Part shown: positions 12,358 to 24,059 of the stretch, one piece after another
Layout of the letters: the number at the start of each line of letters is the position of its first letter
Position numbering within the stretch: position 1 is the stretch's first letter
From: Pelobates cultripes
Taxonomy: Eukaryota > Chordata > Amphibia > Anura > Pelobatidae
NCBI GenBank assembly: GCA_933207985.1
Contig: OW240912.1
Span: 106,493,886-106,557,885 of the forward strand
Direction of reading: 5' to 3'
DNA: 64,000 nt
Made by a program: the position numbers and the translations under genes
The notes under the pieces: model-generated
Told to the model about the DNA's origin: nothing
The model's input: only the letters and a program-made list of their open reading frames with translations
Database searches by the model: none

Positions 12358-12369
12358 TCTATATATAAG
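12358..12369 (+). promoter_or_regulatory. Candidate TATA box of the hAT transcription unit
   Basis: TCTATATATAAG lies after the inverted repeat and before the minisatellite leader, in the right place and orientation to drive the transposase gene. No transcript evidence is available. Confidence 0.5.
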
Positions 12370-12467
12370 TTGGAGTCGCATAGCGCTGCACGCACATGAG
12401 GTCTTATCAGTGTAGGGAGAGGATGCTGCAGCTGTGAGGGACAGCTTAGGAAAGAATTCTGCAAACT

Positions 12468-13690
12468 AGTACATTAGTGGAGTGCACTTCATATCTGAGA
12501 GTCAAATAGAATATTCAAATACCGCGGTTACATCAGAGTTTTAAAGAGTCAATTTTTTTTGGTGCTAAATAGTACATTAGTGGGGTGCACTTCATATCTG
12601 AGAGTCAAATAGAATCATCAAATACTGCTGTTTTAAAACTTAAAATTTTTTGGGTGCTAAACTGCTACATAGTATTTTAGTGGGGTGCACTTCATATCTG
12701 AGAGTCAAATAGAAGCGTCTGATAGTGTGCTTACAACGCAGTGGTAAACATTCTTATTTTCTGGGTGCTAATCTGCTAAATAGTACATTTTGGGGCCTGC
12801 TCTTCATATCTGAGAGTCAAATAGAAGCGTCTAATAGTGTGCTTACAGCGCAGTGGTAAACATTCTAATTTTTTTGCTGCTAATCTGCTAAATAGTACAT
12901 TTTGGGCATGCTCTTCATATTTGAGAGTCAAATAGAAGCATCTAATAGTGTGCTTACAGCGCAGTGGTAAACATTCTAATTGTTTGCTGCTAATCTGCTA
13001 AATAGTACATTTTGGGCGTGCTCTTCATATCTGAGAGTCAAATAGAAGCGTCTAATACTGCGGTTACAGCGCATTGTAAACATTCTAATTGTTTTGGTGC
13101 TAAACTGCTAAATAGTACATTTGCGGCCTGCACTTCATATCTGAGAGTCAAATAGAAGCGTCTAATAGTGTGCTTACAATGCAGTGGTAAACATTCTAAT
13201 TGTTTTGCTGCTAATCTGCTAAATAGTACATTTTGGGGCGTGCACGTCATATCTGAGAGTCAAATAGAAGTGTCTAATAGTGTGCTTACAGCGCAGTGGT
13301 AAACATTCTAATTGTTTTGCTGCTAATCTGCTAAATAGTACATTTGCGGCCTGCACTTCATATCTGAGAGGCAAATAGAAGCGTCAAATACTGCGGTTAC
13401 AGCGCAATTGTAAACATTCTAATTGTTTTTGTGCTAAACTGCTAAATAGTACATTTGTGGCCTGCACTTCATATCTGAGAGTCAAATAGAAGTGTCTAGT
13501 AGTGTGCTTACAGCGCAGTGGTAAACATTCTAATTGTTTTGCTGCTAATCTGCTAAATAATACATTTTGGGGCATGCACGTCATATCTGAGAGTCAAATA
13601 GAAGCGTCTAATAGTGCAGTTACAGCGCAATTGTAAACATTCTAATTGTTTTGGTGCTAAACTGCTAAATAGCACATTTGCGGCCTGGGG
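12468..13690. repeat. ~110-bp tandem minisatellite in the hAT leader
   Basis: About eleven head-to-tail units begin with AGTACATT, continue through CTTCATATCTGAGAGTC and end with GCTAATCTGCTAAAT. Unit length is roughly 100-120 bp. Early units are the most diverged and later ones fall into two alternating subtypes (TTTGCGGCCTGC versus TTTTGGGGCGTGC). The repeat creates meaningless minus-strand frames. Confidence 0.9.
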
Positions 13691-13806
13691 TGCATTTCTT
13701 GCTGTCCAATAAACTAAAAAAAAGGAAAACATTTTTTTTTTATTATTGGCAGTTACATTGTCGCCTGACATAAACCATCTGTTAGTTTGGTCGGTGAACG
13801 CAAAGA

Positions 13807-15006
13807 ATGAGGAGAGTGTCAAATAAGGGACGTGGCCCTGGTCGTGGTGTTGCTGGTGTTGGTTGCAAGGAGAGGCCGTGGTCGATTTGTGCCAGCTACA
13901 CGCACAAGTGAAACACCTTCCTCAGGTGCGAGTAGGCGAACGAACCTTCAGCGTTATTTGGTAGGCCCGAATGCTGCTCTACGAATGGTGAGGCCAGAAC
14001 AAGTACAGGTGATAGTACATTGGATGGCTGACAGTGTCTCCAGTTCCTGCACATTGTCTCCCACCCGGCCCCCTGCTGAAAGCTCAGAGTTGGCACCTGC
14101 AGCCCATGGCCATCTGTCTTTCACCTCACCCCCTTGCAAATCAGCAAAGGAGTTTGAGCCACACGTCATGCAGCAGTCTCTTATGCTTTTTGATGACTCT
14201 GCTGGTGGGGTTTGCGTGGGCCATACACCTAGCCCTGCCCCAGAAGTGGAAGAGATTGAGTACACTGATGCACGATGTGTCAGGACGTGGACATGCAAGG
14301 ACCACTGCAGCACATCTCTGATGATGACATAACACAGGTGCCAACTACTGTGGCTTTCTGCAGTGTGCAGACCGGAAAGGAGGGCAGGGTTGAGGAGTGG
14401 GTGGAAGATGATGTGGAGGATGATGAGGTCCTAGAACCCACATGGAATGAAGGTCATGAGAGTGATGTGGGCAGTTTGGAGGAAGAGGTGGTGGTCGCAC
14501 AGAGGCACCAGCACAACATAAGAGGGAGCAGGGTGCAAAAGCGGAGTGGCTGTCCCCTAGACAGTACGCCTGTTACTGCCCACCGCACCAAGGGCCCGAG
14601 CACACCAAAGCCAGCTCCAAGGAGTTCCCTGGCATGGCAGTTCTTCACACAATGTGCTAATGACAAGACACGAGTGGTTTGCATGCTGTGCAATCAGAGC
14701 CTGAAGCGAGGCATAAACGTGCTAAACCTGAGCACAACCTGCATGACCAGGCATCTACATACAAAGCACGAGCTGCAGTGGAGTAAGCACATCAAAAACC
14801 AAGAAACGTCTCAGGCTCCTTCTGCTTCCTCTTCTGCTGCTGTCTCTGCCTCTTCCTCCACCTCTGGAGTCACAGTGGCACCTGCCACCCCACAAACAGA
14901 GGATGTGGCAGCAACGCCACCACGTCCGCCACCATCCCCAAGCATCTCCACACTGTCCCATGGAAGCATTCAGCTGTTCATCTCCCAAACACTAGAGAGA
15001 AAGTAG
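13807..15006 (+). pseudogene. hAT transposase, N-terminal part with BED zinc finger
   Basis: An apparent start (MRRVSNKGRG) at 13807 is followed by a frame change near 13860 into the 13832 frame, then another near 14290 into the frame ending at 15006. The segment has a Ser/Pro-rich N-terminus, an acidic stretch (EEWVEDDVEDDEV) and a BED-type finger at about 14677-14770 (CMLC...HLHTKH). BED fingers bind transposon ends. A stop at 15004-15006 separates it from the catalytic part. Sister copies presumably have one continuous frame; that is inference. Confidence 0.8.
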
Positions 15007-17089
15007 AAGTACGCCCCTGCCCACCTGCGATCCCTGGCCCTGAATGCCAGCATTTCAAAATTCCTGGCCTTTGAAATGCTGTCATTCCGTCTGGTGTAGA
15101 TGGATAGTTATAAAAACCTGATGGCGGTGGCTGTCCCACAGTACGTGGTTCCCAGCCGCCACTACTTTTCCAGGCGAGCCATCCCTTCCCTGCACAACCA
15201 ATTGGCGGACAAAATCAGGTGTGCACTGCGCAACTCCATCTGTGGCAAGGTCCACATAACCACAGATACGTGGACCAGTAAGCACAGGCAGGGACGCTAT
15301 ATCTGCCTAACTGCACACTGGGCAAATGTAGTGGCGGCTGGGCCTGAGGCGGATAGTAGTTTGGCCACCGAGGATTGTAGGGCATTTCTCTTTGCCTTCT
15401 GTTGCCTCCTCCTCCTACTTCACTTCCTCCTGCTCTACCACCACCTATCCATGCAGTGTAACACCTTCAACACCAACTTCAGCACAGCCAGGGGGAAATG
15501 ACAGCAGGCTGTTTTAAAACTCATATGTTTGGGTGAAAACCCCCACACCGCGCAGGAGCTGTGGACGGGCATGGAACAACAGACCGATGAGTGGTTGTTG
15601 CCACTGAGCCTCAAGCCCGGCCTGGTGGTGTGTGATAATGGGCGAAATCTCATAGCAGCTCTGGGCCTAGCTGGTTTGCCATACATCCCTTGCCTGGCGC
15701 ATGTGCTGAATTTGGTGGTGCAGAAATTCCTGAAAAACTACCCAGATATATCAGAGCTGCTGCAGAAAGTGCAGGTCATCTGTGCACGCTTTCGGCATTC
15801 TTACCCTGTTGCTGCTCTCCTGTCTGTACTGCAGCGTAACTTTGGCCTTCCCGCTCACCGCCTCATGTACGACGTGCCCACAAGGTGGAACTCCACCTTG
15901 CACATGCTGGAGAGACTGTGCGAGCAGCAGCAGGCGATAGTGGAGTTTCAGATGCAGCACGCACTGGTCAGTCGCTCTGTGGAACAGCACCACTTTACCA
16001 CCAATGAGTGGGCCTCCATGCGAGACCTGTGTGCCATTTTGCACTGTTTCGAGTACTCCACCAACATGGCCATTGCCGATGGCGCGTTCTCAGCCTTTCT
16101 ATCCCGCTTCAATGTCTCCTTGAAAAAACGCTTCGGGCGATGATGGAAGAGGATGTGGCACACGAGGAAGAGGAGGAGGAAGAGGGGTCATTTCCACGGT
16201 TATCAGGCCAGTCATTCACATGTGGCTTGCACCAGCATAGGCCAGGTACACAATTGTCCAGCCAGGTCACAGTTTTGGAGGATGAGGAGGAGGATGATGA
16301 GGATGAGGATGAGGAGGAACCGTGTTCACAGCAGGGTGGCACCTAACGCAGCTCGTGGGCATCACTGGCTGGGGGGGATACGGAGGACACAGATGATACA
16401 CCTCCCACAGAGGACAGCTTGTCCTTGCCTCTGGGCAGCCTGGCACACATGAGCGACTACATGCTGCAGTGCCTGCGCAACGACTGCTGAGTTGCCCACT
16501 TTCTAACTTGTGCTGATTACTGGGTGGCCACCCTGCTGGATCCCCGTTACAAGGACAACATGCCATCCTTAATTCCCTCACTGGAGCGTGATCGTAAGAT
16601 GCGCGACTACAAGTGCACGCTGGTAGACGCGCTGCTGAGGGCATTCCCATCTGACACCAGGGGCTCAGTGGAAGCACAAGGCGAAGGCAGGGGAGGAGGA
16701 AGAGGTCACCAACGCAGCTGGGGCACCACCAGCACCTCAGAAGGCAGGGTTAGCATGGCCAAATGTGGAAAAGCTTTGTCAGCACGCCACAACAACCAGC
16801 ACCACCATCTGATATGGAACATCTTAGCAGGAGGCAGCATTTCAGCAACATGGTGGAACAGTACTTGTGCACACGCCTACACGTACTGACTGATGGGTCT
16901 GCCCCATTCAACTTCTGGGTCTCCAAATTGGGCACATGGCCTGAGCTTGCCCTTTATGCGTTGGAGGTGCTGGCCTACCCTGCAGCCAGTGTATTGTCTG
17001 AACGTGTGTTTAGCACGGCAGGGGGGCGTTATCACAGACAAGCGCAGCCGCCTGTCCACAGCCAACGTGGACAAGCTCACGTTTATTAA
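15007..17089 (+). pseudogene. hAT transposase, catalytic and dimerisation part
   Basis: The recognisable order is: YVVPSRHYFSRRAIP; TTDTWTSKHRQGRY (first catalytic Asp region, about 15262); a low-complexity interruption at 15390-15500; VVCDNGRNL (second Asp region); CLAHVLNLVVQ; and PTRWNSTLHML. An acidic patch follows, then ATLLDPRYKD at about 16530. The C-terminal hAT dimerisation motif, with ASVLSERVFSTAGG at about 16990, includes the conserved Glu. Stops and frame changes occur near 15106, 15501, 16143, 16490 and 16889. The DDE-type enzyme would cut and paste the element, but this copy is dead. Confidence 0.85.
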
Positions 17090-17212
17090 AATGAACCAGG
17101 CATGGATCCCACCACACTTGTCTGTACCTTGTGCAGAATAGACATTTATACCAGCCTCACCCAGCCATTGTTATACTCAAGTGCACTTATTCTTTGTTTT
17201 CTTTTTTTGACT

Positions 17213-17740
17213 ATTGGCTACCTCCTCCTCCTCCACCGCTGCTTCCACTTACACCGCCTCGGTCACCGCCTCCTCAACCTATGGGCCACTTAGTATAAAC
17301 TATGTACACAATAGCAGAGGCTTGTGAAGGCCTTTTCTCCATGCATCAGGAGTTGAGCATTTCTCCATGCATCAGGACTGCAAGAAATGCACCGCAGGCT
17401 GCAAATGTTTCTTTTTTTATATGTCCCAATATTTTGGGGGGTACCTCAATTAAAATAGAAAATAGATATATAAAAAACAATGTTGGCTACCTCCTCTTCC
17501 TCCACCACCGCTTCCACCTACACCGCCACGGTCAGCGCCTCCTCTTTCTATGGGTCACTTAGTATAAACTATGTACACAATAGCAGAGGCTTGTGAATGT
17601 ATTTTCTCCATGCATCAGGACTTGAGCATTTCTCCATGCATCAGGACTTGAGCATTTCTCCATGCATCAGGACTGTAAGAAATGCACCGCAGGCCGCAAA
17701 TGTTTCTTTTTTTTAAAATGTCCCAATATTTTGGGGGCTA
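17213..17740. repeat. Two ~270-bp tandem copies in the hAT 3' region
   Basis: The block starting TTGGCTACCTCCTC and passing through TTAGTATAAACTATGTACAC and TCTCCATGCATCAGG occurs at about 17213 and again at about 17483. Within each, a short CATGCATCAGG unit is repeated two or three times. Confidence 0.8.
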
Positions 17741-17741
17741 A

Positions 17742-18475
17742 TTATCCTAATTTATTCGATAAACAATTTAAAGATGATCTTGTTGTTTATCTTAAAGATC
17801 TTTTTAATAATATTGTTAAGGAAAAAGGCGCTCCTGTAGAGATGTTATATGCAAATATTATTCCTATACAAAATTGGATAAACCATTGGATCAAGTAAAA
17901 AGTTATAGTTATAATCACAATTGAATTCTGATATAAAATTATATGCAAGTATTCTTGCAAGAAGAATTCAAAGCATATTATGTATCAGATCCATAAAGAT
18001 CAGGTCGGCGTTATTAAAGGGAGACATTCTAGCAATAGTGTAAGAAGGATTGTCAACATAATGGACAGGGTCCATGACTCTAGAGTCCCATTCCTGTCCC
18101 TGTCATGGACGCAGAGAAGGCCTTCAACAGGGTCAGGTGGGATTTCTTAAAAGCATCCTTGAAAGCCTTCGGATTTTAAAGCACGATTCTGGATGCCGTG
18201 ATGGCTCTGTATACTGGACCAATGGGTAGAATCAAAGGAAGGAATATAACATCTGATTGGTTCAAAATACGCAACAGTATCATCCCCATATACTGGAGAC
18301 AACCACGCACCCCCTCACTCAGGAGATGGGTGGAGGAGGCTAAGGATATGAGGAAATTCAAAGACCTGAAGGCGACCTCAGCGAAAGATAAAGAAAGGTA
18401 TACGAAGAGATGTTTCTACTGGCTGAGACATATCTCCTCAAACAAGTTCGTACAACTCCTGGCTACTACTTGAAC
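17742..18475 (+). pseudogene. L1-type ORF2 fragment with internal deletion
   Basis: The RT palm is readable across frames: LFDKQFKDDLV, then an RT block with KDQVG and KGRHSS, then a MDAEKAFNRVRWDFLK block at about 18105 and ITSDWFKIRN at about 18250. It then jumps to a C-terminal L1 block (RRWVEEAKDMRKFKDL) ending at 18473, skipping the YADD box and the thumb. The internal deletion and stops make it a relic. The ~150 bp after the stop is probably L1 3' UTR. Confidence 0.7.
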
Positions 18476-18639
18476 AGCCAGAGGGCAGACGGGGGATACC
18501 CAGAGAGATACCCCTGAGGGAGCCCTAGGGGCATGGAGGGCTGGGGCGGTGACCGGGGGCAGTGCTCAAGCAAGACTGAAGGGGTCCTAAAGGATAGGGA
18601 ATTTGAGAGGTTAATACAAAGAGAAAACCTACCACAAAG

Positions 18640-19262
18640 ACCATGTAAGTGGAGCGCTAACTAATTCTTACCCTTAAATTTAGGGGTATCGGTTAATCCC
18701 AAGTAGAGTAGAATATGCAAAAGAAAAAGGGAAACTAATTCCCCAATGATGAAGCATGTCTAATATTACATAAAAGATATATAAACGGTAACAATTTGCA
18801 CTCACAAGTGAAGAGCCAAGTAGGGGACTGGCTCAAATCATGTGAACCTTGGTGTATAATGGGAGACACCTTCCCTCGTTATTTTCTTGCTTCAGTGCTC
18901 GGGAAAAAACACATAAAAGGAATTTCTCCTTGGTGAAGTATGTTAGAGCAAGTCTTATATACATAAGTGTCTCAAATAGAAAATTGCTCACCTTTTCCAG
19001 AGCCAAATCAATAAACCTGGCTCTGGTTCAAACAGCTTGTAACCCACTAAGGGGGGTACACCTTCTTTAGGAGGTAGACGAAGGTAGCAGCAAGATATGG
19101 TAAACGATCCAATAGATCAATTTATTAATATGTTAAAATATATTTAAAAAGTAATACATATAAATTACAAAACAATAAAAAGTCTTTTTAGCTGCCAGCC
19201 TCTTTGAGATGCGTTTTGCCCCTCCCTCAGGCTTTATCAATCGAAACGCGTTCATACATACA
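18640..19262 (-). mobile_element. Terminal fragment of a Penelope-like element
   Basis: There is no coding part. The 3' part on the minus strand carries a CTTGATAAAG-like block and an ACGCGTTTCGAT motif (19220-19255), resembling the hammerhead-like termini of PLE2 and the 33526 fragment. A TTTGCACTCACAAGTGAAG segment resembles the outer ends of those PLEs. The assignment is by analogy only. Confidence 0.45.
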
Positions 19263-19892
19263 CACATTGACATACACACATATGCACAACCCGGTACATA
19301 CACACACTTAGATACAAACATTGACACATACACACACCATGATACACACACTGACACACAGATATACACAGATACATACACACACTGACACATATACACA
19401 GATACACACACTGACACACAGATACACTCACTGATACTCAAACACACAGATACATACACACACTGACACACAGATACATACATGCACACTGACACATACA
19501 CACATTGGCACACAGATACACACACTGACACACATATATATACTGACACATACACAAATGCACACACTGACAAATACACCGATACACACATTGACACATA
19601 CACACAAAGATGCACAAGTATACACACACTGACACACATATACATACATGCTCACTGACACATACACACACTGGTACACAGAAACATACATTGACACATA
19701 CACAGATACACACACTGACACATACACAGATACACACACTGACAAATACACACACACACTGATACATACAGATACACATAGTGACACACACATACACATA
19801 CACACACAGATACACACCAACACATACACAGATACACATACTGACACATACACAGAAAAACACACTGATACATACACAAAAATACACATAAT
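19252..19892. repeat. ACAC-rich minisatellite
   Basis: Variable units of the form ACACACTGACACATACACAGATAC occur for about 640 bp. It opens long Cys/Val-rich frames on the minus strand and Thr/His/Asp frames on the plus strand. These are artefacts of the repeat. Confidence 0.95.
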
Positions 19893-20158
19893 AAACCCAA
19901 AAGGTGGTGAACCAATATATAAAAATCTTTGAAATACTTATTTATAGCAATTTTCTTGAATGTCCTTGAATTGGTGCCTCTTACATCCTGGTATCTGCTG
20001 TTTGCACCCGATCCACCAAGGATCCGGGTGTGCACATGTACTGCATATCTGGCAGTCTGGGGGTTAATACCCCAGCCAATGCCCTGGACCCACTGTCGTT
20101 CAGCCTTGGAGAAGCAATCCTAAGCTGCCATCTGGCGGTATATCGCTCGCCTCCTCCC
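19893..20158. other. Unassigned DNA
   Basis: No gene or repeat recognised. A 5-bp CTCCC at 20154-20158 is the left target duplication of the next element. Confidence 0.4.
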
Positions 20159-20659
20159 TGTCACGTATTCATCCGCTTATAAAAATGTGGTTAATGGCAT
20201 TTACTGACCACACATGAAAAGTTGTGCCGAGCAGCAACCAAATCCACAGAAGGGTTAATGCTGAGCAGCAATTATGCAAATTTGAACCTGGTAACTGCCT
20301 TTGGGGTCAAAGGCCAATTACAGCCTATCAGATCCAGAGGAGGGGTATTTAGGCCCAGTTCTTATCCTGCTTAGTGCCCTGTCGTGGTTTCCCTAGTGGT
20401 TGTCCGAGAGCGCGTCCCTGATTCAAGTTTCTTCTGGTTTTTGACTTTGGCTTTGATTTTGACTTCACTGTATTCTGGTATCCCTGACTTCTGGCTTTCC
20501 CTTATCGCTGTGTCTCTTTCTGTATACCCTGACCTAGGCAAGTATCCTGACTACTCTTTGGTACATTAAGTCTGGCCATTCTAAGGCCCGGTAATACATT
20601 ACCTATTAGTCATCTGTGTGACACAATTCTACGTGCTGGATCAACTAGTAATCCTGACA
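20159..20659 (+). mobile_element. Solo LTR, probably Gypsy type
   Basis: The segment is 501 bp, starts TGTCACG, ends CCTGACA, and has TG..CA ends within a short inverted repeat (TGTCA/TGACA). It is flanked by the perfect 5-bp duplication CTCCC (20154-20158 and 20660-20664). The interior is CT-rich like the transcribed part of amphibian Gypsy LTRs. No internal region is adjacent, so it most likely arose by LTR-LTR recombination. The strand is inferred from base composition. Confidence 0.75.
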
Positions 20660-21928
20660 CTCCCCCACCGCGCGACTGTATTGAAGCTGGGAGGAAGTGA
20701 CCTGTTATTACTTCCTCTCAGCATCTAGTACTACAGGGGCCCTGCGCGGTCTTAGATGGCCGCAGCACCTGACCCGGCCCCTGTTTAGCAATTCCCATGA
20801 GTTGCATCCACACTGACTGCATTGGCGTTAGTTCCACCACTATGCTAGTATATGTGTTTGTGAAGGTATATGTTTGTATCTGAGTGTATGTGTCTGTGTA
20901 GGTATATGTTTGTATCTGTGTGTGCCAGTGTGGCTTCATGTGTGTATCTATATGTTAGTGTATTTCTGTCACTTTGTGTGGCCACATATGCGTATATGTG
21001 CATACACCCCAGCATTCAAACTACCAGATGCCAATACTACATATAAAATACACTCCTGTATAAAAACATCAGCATTATATACAAACACCAAACCGACACA
21101 CAAATACACTCCTCAGTCAAACACAAAGACTACATACAAACACACCCCTACATTCAATGTATTCAAATACCAACACTATGCACAAATAGACCCCTTAATT
21201 TCACACACACATACTCCATAAATAAACAGGCTTACAGTGCTGTAGAATATGTTGGTCCTTTATAAATGCCAGTAATAAATAGTATTGATAAATACATTTA
21301 ATATCACAAAAACTGATAACAAGTAAAACCATTCATGAATGAGCAAATGGTAGATCCCCAGCTGGCAATGCATTATGTACAACAGATGGGAATTTATCTT
21401 TTGACCACCTTTGTGATAGGGGGGGCCAAAATAATTTCTTGCACCGGGCCCACTCTGCATTAGTTCTGTCACTGCTTTGAGGTTATTGTTGTATTCAGAA
21501 GATGCAGCTGTACACAATTTGGGATTTCTACAGTACAGTAATACACATCAGATTTTCAAAATACACATTTAAAAAAAAAAAAAACAACAACATACACATA
21601 CATTAAAATATAAATTCAGAGAAAACCAAAATTTTACTACAATATTTAGCAGAGATTGGGTGTTAAATGTCTACATAAAAAGTGTCAAAATACTCTAAGG
21701 TAAATAGTCTGTGATGTCTACTTTATAAAAATATATACTTGTGTGTGGCAATTTTATTTTCTGTGATGGCTAGGAGAAAAACATGCCACATTCTAAAATC
21801 GTTCCACATCCTAAACATACTCTGTAAATCAAGACAAATAAATACATTTATTTTGAATTATTTTTCCTAAATTATGCACGCATTACTATTATTATTATTA
21901 TATTTCACATCAAATAAAGCAATTTTGT
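20660..21928. other. Unassigned DNA with TG/CA-rich microsatellites
   Basis: Imperfect TGTATGTG-type repeats occur at about 20840-20960 and ACACACAAATACACTCC-type repeats at about 21040-21215. Around 21410-21480 there is a block (CACCGGGCCCACTCTGCATTAG) that looks like a dispersed repeat end, but I cannot name it. Confidence 0.4.
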
Positions 21929-22242
21929 CCTTAGGGACCTGGCTCTAAACGCGGGAGGGCGGCATAGCACGTCCCCGCCGTCCTATGTACTTATCCAGTT
22001 GCCGCGATCCCATGCTGGCGATCGTGGTGTGGGGACTTACCTGGGAGCCCAGGGAGTCCCCCTCCTTCTTCTTCGGCCCCCCTGGGCCATGTGATCGCAA
22101 GGTCCTTGCGAGGGGGAGTGCCTGTAATGACAGGTACTGCCCATGCAGCCTGAAATTTTTTTTTTAATTGTTTCAAACAGTGTAAAATTAAATTATATAT
22201 ACTAAGATCATATATATATATTTATTATTTATATGATCTAAG

Positions 22243-22274
<32 letters not shown>

Positions 22275-22673
22275 TACACATACACTGTCTAAGTGTATTT
22301 TAATATTAATATATATATAATTATATATATATATTAATATCAAAATATACATAGAATGATATTGATTAAATATATATATATATAATTGTCATTATATATA
22401 TATTTGTATATAATATAAAATAAATAAATATGTAAATACGTAAAAAATTTAAATAAAAAAATAATAAAAATAAAATATATATATATGTGTAATTTCGTTC
22501 TAACTGTATTTTAAAATTAATATATATATTGATATCAAAATACACGTAGAACAAAATAATATATATATCTATATACATAAGTATATACGTATATATATCA
22601 CTATATATATACCTATATATAAATAAAAATAATTTTTAAAAATGATATACATATATATACACATATATATATA
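21929..22673 (-). mobile_element. TTAA-type foldback element A, distal part
   Basis: The GC-rich end (GGGCGGCATAGCACG) and the long AT-rich tract match, in reverse, the right half of the complete element at 55722-57843. With 33651-36183 it makes one minus-oriented copy, interrupted by the Ngaro element. The terminal TTAA itself is mutated (GTCCTTAGGGACC). Confidence 0.7.
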
Positions 22674-22802
22674 TTTGTAGTCGGGGCAACATAGTCGTAT
22701 ACAGAAATCTAGCTTATAATAATCATAACATCAATGAGTTGGAACCAGTTGGTTGTGGTGTGTCGGAACCGACAAAGCAGTAGGCCTGTAATAAAAGTGG
22801 GC
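22674..22802 (-). repeat. Ngaro split repeat B2
   Basis: A 129-bp copy starting TTTGTAGTCGGGGCAAC, nearly identical to 22938-23066. It is the outermost 3' end of the element. Confidence 0.85.
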
Positions 22803-22841
22803 CCACCTTAGAGGGTGTTTATGAATAGAGGTGGGAGGGGT

Positions 22842-22938
22842 GACTCGCCAGACCAGCAACGGTAAGGTGGGAGTGGATTGGCAGCCCTTTTAAAGGGAAT
22901 TCAAGCCCCTCCCACAACTACAGGCCAAGCCTTCAAAT
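22842..22938 (-). repeat. Ngaro split repeat A2
   Basis: GACTCGCCAGACCAGCAA...CCTTCAAAT. It matches the element's 5' end at 33429-33525 with a few changes. It lies between B1 and B2. Confidence 0.85.
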
Positions 22939-23066
22939 TTGTAGTCGGGGCAACATAGTCGTATACAGAAATCTAGCTTAAAATAATCATAACATAAATG
23001 AGTTGGAACCAGTCGGTTGTGGTGTGCCGGAACCGACAAAGCAGTAGGCCTGTAATAAAAGTGGGC
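22938..23066 (-). repeat. Ngaro split repeat B1
   Basis: Inner copy of the 129-bp repeat, just downstream of the recombinase stop on the minus strand. Confidence 0.85.
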
Positions 23067-23111
23067 AAAATGAAAATACCATAAGACGTAATACGGTTAA
23101 CCAACTTATAT

Positions 23112-24058
23112 TTATTTAGATAAGTCACAGAAAGCTTGTCTTAATTCTTTAACAGGATTAGGTATGTGGAGGGTGTAGGCTGAGGACTTCCAGCGTCCCA
23201 TTTCCTTGATAATGTGAGTGGGTACGTGATTAGCAGATGCTGTAAATGCTGCCCCAATTCGGAAAGAATGACCTGAGAAATGATTGGGGTTTAGGCCGAG
23301 CCTAGTCAACAGTTGACGTACATAGAGCATAAATTTTGTTGTAGTCAGAATGTTTCCATGTAGTTCAAACAAAGGTTGTAGAGGTTGTTTGTGGAGTGAG
23401 AGTAAATAAGCGTCAAAAACTTGTACGGGGCACCATTTGTTATGAGTAGGATACAAGGGGATTTCAGTAGTATGACCTATGGTGCTGGTTTTAGATTGTT
23501 TTAAAATTAGTAAGTAATGGTCGTTATGTTTTTGCAAGTCCATAGTTCTTAGGTAGTCGGAGGTTGTAATGGTCCTAGTCGTGAATTTGTTGGGTTGGAG
23601 GAACCCATAAAAAGCTAAATATATAGCTGTCTTTATTACGGTATTGGTTATGGGTTCGAAAGGAGAAGAATCTAATAAATTGCTTAGCGAATGGAATATG
23701 TTGTTGTCTATGGGTAGTCTTTGTGAGGGAACATGTGTGTCCAATTTTTTAATGCCTTTAAGTACTGTCTTAATTTGATATGAGGACAGGAAACCTGTAG
23801 GGTTGGGTTGTTGGATAAGCATGTGGTGTTGAATGCCCATAAGGTACAATTTTATAGTGTTGAATGATAATTTAAGGTTGATGTGGAAAAAAGAAGTGAA
23901 ACCCAGTATTGATTCTAACGTGAACATGTCGTGGATGTGGAATTCAGTGATGAATTTCTTGAATACGTGAAAAGCCCTGGCGTATGTGTTTCTAGTGTTT
24001 ACTGAAAGTGCAAGATGAGAAATGTGACGTGCGTGATCTAACAAAGCTTTTAATCCAT
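23112..24058 (-). CDS. Ngaro tyrosine recombinase
   Basis: This ~310-residue open frame encodes the element's integrating recombinase. The N-terminal SAM-like core-binding region is followed by the catalytic part. The HxxR motif is present (FSGHSFRIGAA), followed by MGRWKSSAYTLHI. In relatives this last block reads like GRWKSxAYxxYI, and the second Tyr is the likely nucleophile. Here it is His (codon CAC), so activity is doubtful. The frame is open upstream of the first ATG/TTG and overlaps the end of the RNase H frame by roughly a hundred bases in another frame, as is usual in this group. Confidence 0.85.
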
Positions 24059-24059
24059 T

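Larger units (their letters stand above)
12122..17740 (+). mobile_element. hAT DNA transposon, 3' end missing
   Basis: The left end TAGAGTTGAGCGAAC with the following GTTCGGGTTCG block is a hAT-type terminal inverted repeat. Downstream are a TATA box, a minisatellite leader and a BED-finger hAT transposase with several disruptions. The tail carries a duplicated segment. The matching right terminus (TCGCTCA...CTCTA) is not present; an L1 fragment begins at about 17742 instead. Confidence 0.8.

Noticed and set aside
12468..13690. CRISPR-like array
   Set aside because: Units are contiguous with no unique spacers and the genome is eukaryotic.
13038..13822. Repeated minus-strand peptide (NVLFSSLAPKQLECLQ type)
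   Set aside because: It is the 110-bp hAT leader repeat read backwards; units drift without preserving codons.
16109..16342. Poly-Ser and acidic frames
   Set aside because: Both come from the GAGGAxGAT-rich acidic segment of the hAT transposase read in different frames.
19133..20035. Long minus- and plus-strand frames rich in Cys/Val/Ser or Thr/His/Asp
   Set aside because: They lie in the ACAC minisatellite; periodic sequence without stops produces them in every frame.
22200..22673. Possible origin or promoter from extreme AT content
   Set aside because: It is the AT-rich middle of a foldback element, repeated at 56940-57500.
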